From Clostridia bacterium (lineage in GTDB: Bacteria; Bacillota_A; Clostridia; Oscillospirales; CAG-272): a stretch of DNA of 9,834 nucleotides. The translations under genes and the position numbers were made by a program. Below are positions 6,263 to 9,834 of the stretch, in pieces (positions within the stretch are counted from its first letter, which is position 1; each line of letters begins with the position of its first letter). The stretch is taken from NCBI GenBank assembly GCA_017626655.1, contig JAGAIH010000078.1:1-9834 (forward strand). The letters run 5' to 3'. The notes below the pieces were generated by a model. It searched no databases. It saw nothing but the letters and a program-made list of their open reading frames with translations, and had not been told where the DNA came from.

Positions 6263-7708
6263 TTACTTGTGATCGCGGAAGCGCTCGTACAGCTCTGCTA
6301 CCTGCGCCATACGCCCGCTGAACTCGGCCCAGTCGGTGGGCTTGACGCGGTTCCAGACGTTCTCGGACAGACAGGGGGCGCGCTCCTCGATGAGCCTCTG
6401 CTCCTCGCGGACGCCCTCGGCCACCACGGGGTATTTCGCCACGATCTGGTCGCCCCAAGCCAACAGCTGACCGCCCTCCACCTGCATGGTGGGCTCGATA
6501 TGCAGAGCCTCCTTGTTGTAGGGAGAGCCGGGATGCACCGCGCCCCAGGTATAGACGTTCCAGTTGTAGATCTCCTCGGGGGACCAGTAGACCACGGGAG
6601 TCACCACGTACATGGGCTTCCAGGCGCCGTTGACCACGCGGAAGCCTGCCTCCAGCAGCTCGGGGGCGGTCTGGTAGAAGTTCTCCCAGCTGACGATCAC
6701 TGACTGCTTGGGAATGAGGTGGTTCATGCTCTTGTGGAAGCCCTCCCAGACCACGGGGGTCTTGCCGCAGGAGAGGATGACCTCGCAGATATCCTTGATG
6801 AAGGTAGCGTACATCAGCTCAGTCAGTTCCTTTTTGCCCTCCTCGGTGGCGAGATAGGTATCCACGTCCACACCGCGGTTTTTGAAGGCGCTCAGACACT
6901 TGTCGCATCCGATCCACCTGGCAATGGCCGCCTCGTCGCCGCCCAGGTGGATGTACTCGGAATCGGCGAACAGCTCGCACAGCTCACAAAACAGGGTGGC
7001 CATCCCCGCCATGGACTCCTCGGAGAGGCAGATGATGCCGTCGGTGCCGAAGATCTCGCCGTATGCGGCGGCGAAGGAGGTGGTGTGGCCGGGGACGTCG
7101 ATCTCTGGAATGAGCTGGACCCCGCGGGCCCCCGCGTAAGCGATCAGCCCCTTGATCTCGGCCTCGGTGTAGTGACGGCCCTCGGTGGAGAGCTTGGGGA
7201 AGGCCTTCGAGGGCAGGGTATAGCTCTGGTCGTCGGTGAAGTGGAGGTGGAGGTACTTGATCTTGTAGAATCGGCACATATCCACGTACTCGTACAGCAC
7301 GTGCAGCTCGTGCCAGTCTCTCGCCAGGTCGATCATGACGGTCCGCCAGGTACACTTGGGGGCGTCCTCGATCACGCCGACGGGAAGGGTCAGACCGTTC
7401 TCGGTCTTCTCCATGAGCTGGATGAGGGTCACGGCGGCGTTCTGGGCGCCGAGGATGTCCGAGGCCTTGACGGTAGCGCCGCTTTCGGTGACGGTGAGGG
7501 TGTAGGCCTCGGTGGGCAGGGAAGCATCAACGGCGAAGGTGATGCCGTCCTCGCCCTCGGTCAGGTCGATCCCGTGGGTACGGCGGGCGTAGTCGGCCAG
7601 GGTTCTCACGGCGTCGGCGAAGATGCCGTCGGCGGTATATACGGGGGAGATCGCCACCGAGGTGTCGGTCATAGTGGTATGGGCAGGAGCGGGAATGAGT
7701 CGGAGCAT
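6263..7708 (-). CDS. Beta-N-acetylhexosaminidase, glycoside hydrolase family 20
   Basis: A 481-residue protein without a signal peptide. Residues about 15-115 form an N-terminal alpha/beta domain of the GH20b type (ending GAQNAAVTLIQLM). The catalytic barrel then shows WRTVMIDLARDWH (121-133), YLHLHFTDDQSYTL (152-165), IPEIDVPGHTTSFA (200-213) and YIHLGGDEAAI (252-262), where Asp258-Glu259 is the family's catalytic pair: Asp orients the substrate acetamido group and Glu is acid/base. VVWEGF near 325 and VIVSWENF near 345 are the usual later tryptophan segments. It removes terminal GlcNAc or GalNAc from non-reducing ends. ATG 7708 is preceded by AAAGGA at good spacing, 27 nt downstream of the predicted transcription start. 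It is the first gene of an operon with the fucosidase, pointing to intracellular breakdown of mucin-, milk- or N-glycan fragments. Confidence 0.93.
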   Translation of the reverse strand: MLRLIPAPAHTTMTDTSVAISPVYTADGIFADAVRTLADYARRTHGIDLTEGEDGITFAVDASLPTEAYTLTVTESGATVKASDILGAQNAAVTLIQLMEKTENGLTLPVGVIEDAPKCTWRTVMIDLARDWHELHVLYEYVDMCRFYKIKYLHLHFTDDQSYTLPSKAFPKLSTEGRHYTEAEIKGLIAYAGARGVQLIPEIDVPGHTTSFAAAYGEIFGTDGIICLSEESMAGMATLFCELCELFADSEYIHLGGDEAAIARWIGCDKCLSAFKNRGVDVDTYLATEEGKKELTELMYATFIKDICEVILSCGKTPVVWEGFHKSMNHLIPKQSVIVSWENFYQTAPELLEAGFRVVNGAWKPMYVVTPVVYWSPEEIYNWNVYTWGAVHPGSPYNKEALHIEPTMQVEGGQLLAWGDQIVAKYPVVAEGVREEQRLIEERAPCLSENVWNRVKPTDWAEFSGRMAQVAELYERFRDHK

Positions 7709-7741
7709 AGTTCTGTTCCTTTCTGTTTATGGGATGGATTC

Positions 7742-7770
7742 AGTATAGCACATTTGACGGGGGATGTCAA
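7742..7770 (-). promoter_or_regulatory. Sigma-A promoter of the GH20-GH29 operon
   Basis: On the minus strand there is TTGACA (7770-7765), a 17-base spacer and TATACT (7747-7742), with TGC directly before the -10 as an extended -10. An inverted repeat TTGAC-N7-GTCAA (7754-7770) covers the -35 and part of the spacer and could be an operator. Confidence 0.8.
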
Positions 7771-7792
7771 GGGAAATGGGTGGATCGGAAAA

Positions 7793-7817
7793 ATTTCATG
7801 GCGGATCCTTATGAAAT
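7793..7817. promoter_or_regulatory. Inverted repeat between divergent promoters, possible operator
   Basis: ATTTCAT (7793-7799) and ATGAAAT (7811-7817) form a perfect 7-bp inverted repeat with an 11-base gap. A second one, AAATAT-N4-ATATTT (7814-7829), overlaps it. Both lie between the two divergent sigma-A promoters. A regulator binding here is inference; no regulator gene is adjacent. Confidence 0.4.
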
Positions 7818-7840
7818 ATGTAAATATTTTCAGTGCCCTC

Positions 7841-7869
7841 TTGCAATTTCTTTCAAAGTGTGGTATGAT
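7841..7869 (+). promoter_or_regulatory. Sigma-A promoter of the solute-binding protein gene
   Basis: TTGCAA (7841-7846), a 17-base spacer and TATGAT (7864-7869), with TGG directly before the -10. The predicted start near 7876 gives a leader of about 25 nt containing AGGGAGG eight bases before ATG 7901. Confidence 0.8.
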
Positions 7870-7900
7870 AACATTAACTTTATGAAGGGAGGCTGATACA

Positions 7901-9358
7901 ATGAAATCAGTCACGATCAAAATTCTGGCTCTTCTTATGGCCGCGCTGCTGGTCCTGCCCATGCTGGCCGCCTGCGGCGATATCACCGAGGAGAACCCCG
8001 ATACCACCGTCGGCGGCGCCGTCACCTAGGGTGATACCGAGAGACAGCCCGCTGTAGCCAAGAAGGACTATGACGACGCCGAGTTCGTCGCTATCTACTG
8101 CTCCGATACCTTCAACGAGGGCTACTTCTTCATCGACGAGGAAGACCGCAAGCCCGGTAACGACATGGACGATAAGGTCTATGAGCGCGCTCTCAACGTG
8201 GAGGAATACCTGGGCGTGGACATCATCGCCGAAAGCGGCGGCAACTTCCAGGAGTACACCACTCCCCTGAAGAACGCCATCTCCGCCGGTGACGACTCCT
8301 ACCAGATGGTCATGACCCACGTGTACATGGAGGTCGCCAACCTCATTACCAGCAACTACCTCCGCGACTTCCAGGACTTCGAGAGCCTGCAGCTGGAGGA
8401 GGACTACTGGAACTACGGTCTGATGTCCGATCTGTCCATCAACGATAAGATGTACTGCGGCTACAACGACTTCTGTCTGGCCAACTGCTACATGATCGGC
8501 TTCAACAAGGATATGGTCGCTGAGTACGCCAACACCATCGGCAGCCTGTACGATCACGTCCGCAACAAGACCTGGACCTTGGAGAAGCTCATTGAGTTCA
8601 CGGGCCTGGTCAGCCGTGACAACGGCGACGGTAAGTGGGACGATCAGGATACCTATGGCTTCGCCTGCCATGCATGGGTGCCCCTGGTCTCCTTCCAGCA
8701 CGCCTCCAACATTCCGATCGTGAAGGAGAATTCCGACGGCGAGTTCTATATCTCCCCCATGGTGGACAACGCCGATAAGATCGTCAAGCTGGACGAGATG
8801 ATCTACGACTTCATGAAGGCTGAGTCTACCTACACCTGGTCTCCCTTCGACGGCAAGCCTCAGCTGAACCTGAAGTCTGGCCGCGTTATGTTTGAGATCG
8901 TCAATAACTACTCCCTGGTCTCCACCAAGGAAGAGGATGTCAAGGTCGGCGTTCTGCCCTATCCTCTGTGGGATTCCAACCAGGAGAAGTACCAGACTCT
9001 GAGCTGGAACGGCGTTCTGGGTATCCCCACCACCGTGCAGAACGACGATATGGTCGGCGACGTCATCGAGATGCTGGCTTGGTACTCCGAGCCCGTCAAC
9101 ACCGCCTTCTACGAGACCCTGCTGGGCTCCAAGGTGGCCGATGCTCCCGAGGATGTGGAGATGCTGAACCTTGTCTGGGCCGGTCAGGTCTCCGACATGG
9201 GTCTGGTCTTCTCCTCCTCCTCCAACCAGATGGACTGCCTGCTGTACGCGATCCCTCACCACGTTTCCGTCGAGGGTAAGCCCGCTTACGCGACCTACTA
9301 CAAGCAGAACCAGAAGGCCGCCGAGCGTCTGCTCAACAGGATGTTCGCCGAGGATTGA
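7901..9358 (+). pseudogene. Lipoprotein sugar ABC-transporter binding protein, interrupted by in-frame TAG
   Basis: From ATG 7901, with a promoter and AGGGAGG upstream, the frame encodes a lipoprotein signal peptide: MKSV, hydrophobic core, and lipobox L22-A-A-C25. A short acidic/Gly linker follows, then TAG at 8027-8029 (codon 43). The same frame continues without further break to TGA at 9358, 486 codons in all. Downstream of the TAG lies an extracellular sugar-binding protein of family-1 type, with YGLMSDLSINDKMYCGYNDF, a calcium-loop-like DNGDGKWDDQD (about codons 240-250), WTLEKLIEFTGL and late GVLGIP segments. Such proteins sit on the outer membrane face and pass sugars to an ABC permease. 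Here the amber codon would leave a 42-residue stub. The next in-frame ATG (8165) has no ribosome-binding site and lacks the export signal. A CAG-to-TAG change is the simplest cause; read-through or a sequence error are alternatives. No permease genes are in view. Confidence 0.8.
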
Positions 9359-9379
9359 TTCTCTTTGATATTCTGCACA

Positions 9380-9417
9380 CATCCCGCAAGGTTTTGCGCC
9401 TTGCGGGATGCTTTTTT
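9380..9417 (+). terminator. Intrinsic terminator after the binding-protein gene
   Basis: A perfect 12-bp stem, CATCCCGCAAGG (9380-9391) with CCTTGCGGGATG (9399-9410), 7-base loop, then C and six T (9412-9417). It begins 21 nt after the TGA stop. Confidence 0.92.
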
Positions 9418-9451
9418 GGTGAAATTGCCACCGAAAAAAGTCAAAAAACTA

Positions 9452-9480
9452 TTGACATCAAGGGGAAATTATGTTATAAT
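9452..9480 (+). promoter_or_regulatory. Consensus sigma-A promoter of rplU
   Basis: TTGACA (9452-9457), exactly 17 bases, and TATAAT (9475-9480) match the consensus at every position. TGT directly before the -10 adds an extended -10. Such strength fits a ribosomal protein operon. The predicted transcription start is near 9487. Confidence 0.93.
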
Positions 9481-9485
9481 GATTT

Positions 9486-9560
9486 GCCGCTTAAAAGGGG
9501 CTTCTTTAAGTGTGCCGACAAGGGTCGGCAACGCCCCCATAGCGAGTCTTAAGAAAAGAG
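9486..9560 (+). ncRNA. Ribosomal protein L21 leader
   Basis: The transcribed region between promoter and rplU folds into nested stems: CTTAA (9490-9494) with TTAAG (9549-9553), GGGGC (9497-9501) with GCCCC (9533-9537), and GCCGAC-AAGG-GTCGGC (9514-9529). Position and layout match the L21 leader RNA known upstream of rplU in Firmicutes, thought to mediate autogenous control. I assign it by context and visible pairing, not by a model search. Confidence 0.75.
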
Positions 9561-9570
9561 GTGCTTTTCC

Positions 9571-9834
9571 ATGTTTGCTGTTATTACTACAGGCGGAAAG
9601 CAGTACAAGGTCGTCGAGCAGGACATCATTTTTGTCGAGAAGCTGGACGTTGAAGAGGGCGCAGAGGTCACTTTCCCCGTGGCCGCTCTGTCCACTGACG
9701 CAGGCTTCAAGGTCGGTACCCCCGTTGTCGAGGGCGCTACCGTCACCGGCAAGGTGCTGAAGAACGGTAAGGGTAAGAAGATCTACGTTCTGAAGTACAA
9801 GGCTAAGAAGAACGTGAAGAAGAAGATCGGTCAC
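9571..9834 (+). CDS. rplU: 50S ribosomal protein L21, 3' end outside window
   Basis: The first 88 residues are present and the frame runs off the right edge; the family is usually about 100-105 residues. MFAVITTGGKQYKV at the N-terminus, DIIFVEKLDVEEG, the VGTPVVEGATVTGKV strand pair and the basic KGKKIYVLKYKAKKNVKKK tail segment are diagnostic of bacterial L21, which binds 23S rRNA in the large subunit. ATG 9571 is preceded by AGAGGTG at nine bases. In Firmicutes a small cysteine-protease-related gene and rpmA usually follow; they would lie beyond the window. Confidence 0.97.
   Translation, partial: MFAVITTGGKQYKVVEQDIIFVEKLDVEEGAEVTFPVAALSTDAGFKVGTPVVEGATVTGKVLKNGKGKKIYVLKYKAKKNVKKKIGH

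Noticed and set aside
6719..7885. Plus-strand open frame of 388 codons opposite the GH20 gene
   Set aside because: Antisense shadow of a gene with clear catalytic motifs; it crosses the divergent promoter region and has no start signals.
8165..9358. A separate 397-residue cytoplasmic protein starting at ATG 8165
   Set aside because: No ribosome-binding site precedes this ATG, and it is in frame with an upstream promoter, signal peptide and lipobox. It is better read as the rest of an interrupted lipoprotein gene.
7907..9382. Minus-strand open frame of 491 codons opposite the interrupted binding-protein gene
   Set aside because: Although unbroken where the sense frame has a TAG, its composition (long Val/Leu/Gly/Asp/His runs) is that of an antisense shadow. 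It has no promoter or ribosome-binding site, and it would start inside the downstream terminator spacer.

Overview
The window looks like a chromosomal segment of a GC-rich Clostridia-type Firmicute, most likely a gut commensal of the Oscillospirales kind; this is inference. The support is strong AGGAGG-type ribosome-binding sites, consensus sigma-A promoters with extended -10 elements, a ribosomal L21 leader ahead of rplU, a sigma/anti-sigma pair whose anti-sigma N-terminus resembles Clostridia anti-sigma-like proteins, and a large lipoprotein sugar-binding protein. Nine of the ten genes have a visible stop codon: six TGA and three TAA. None ends in TAG.

Left part (1-2700): the 3' end of a plus-strand comF-like phosphoribosyltransferase gene converges on a minus-strand ECF sigma factor / membrane anti-sigma pair. 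A bidirectional terminator lies between them. Sigma and anti-sigma overlap by GTGA and both start with GTG. The sigma leader holds a cluster of small palindromes and a hairpin.

Middle part (2665-4669): a minus-strand group of an unrecognised 145-residue protein, a PAP2 membrane phosphatase and a GNAT acetyltransferase. The last two overlap by ATGA, and the group ends in a terminator. The gap 4670-4979 is filled by a roughly 272-bp nested imperfect inverted repeat. It carries two REP-like hairpins, each preceded by GTAG and arranged head to head.

Right part (4980-9834): a minus-strand pair of cytoplasmic glycosidases, GH20 beta-N-acetylhexosaminidase then GH29 alpha-L-fucosidase, suggests use of fucosylated, GlcNAc-containing host glycan fragments. 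It is transcribed divergently from a lipoprotein solute-binding protein gene across a 192-bp region with two strong sigma-A promoters and inverted repeats that could be operators. The binding-protein gene has an in-frame TAG at codon 43, just after the lipobox and in its linker, so it is probably a nonsense allele (or a sequence error). No permease genes are in view. A terminator, a perfect consensus promoter, an L21 leader and the start of rplU close the window.

The two items most worth a second look are the composite inverted-repeat element at 4702-4973 and the amber codon at 8027-8029.
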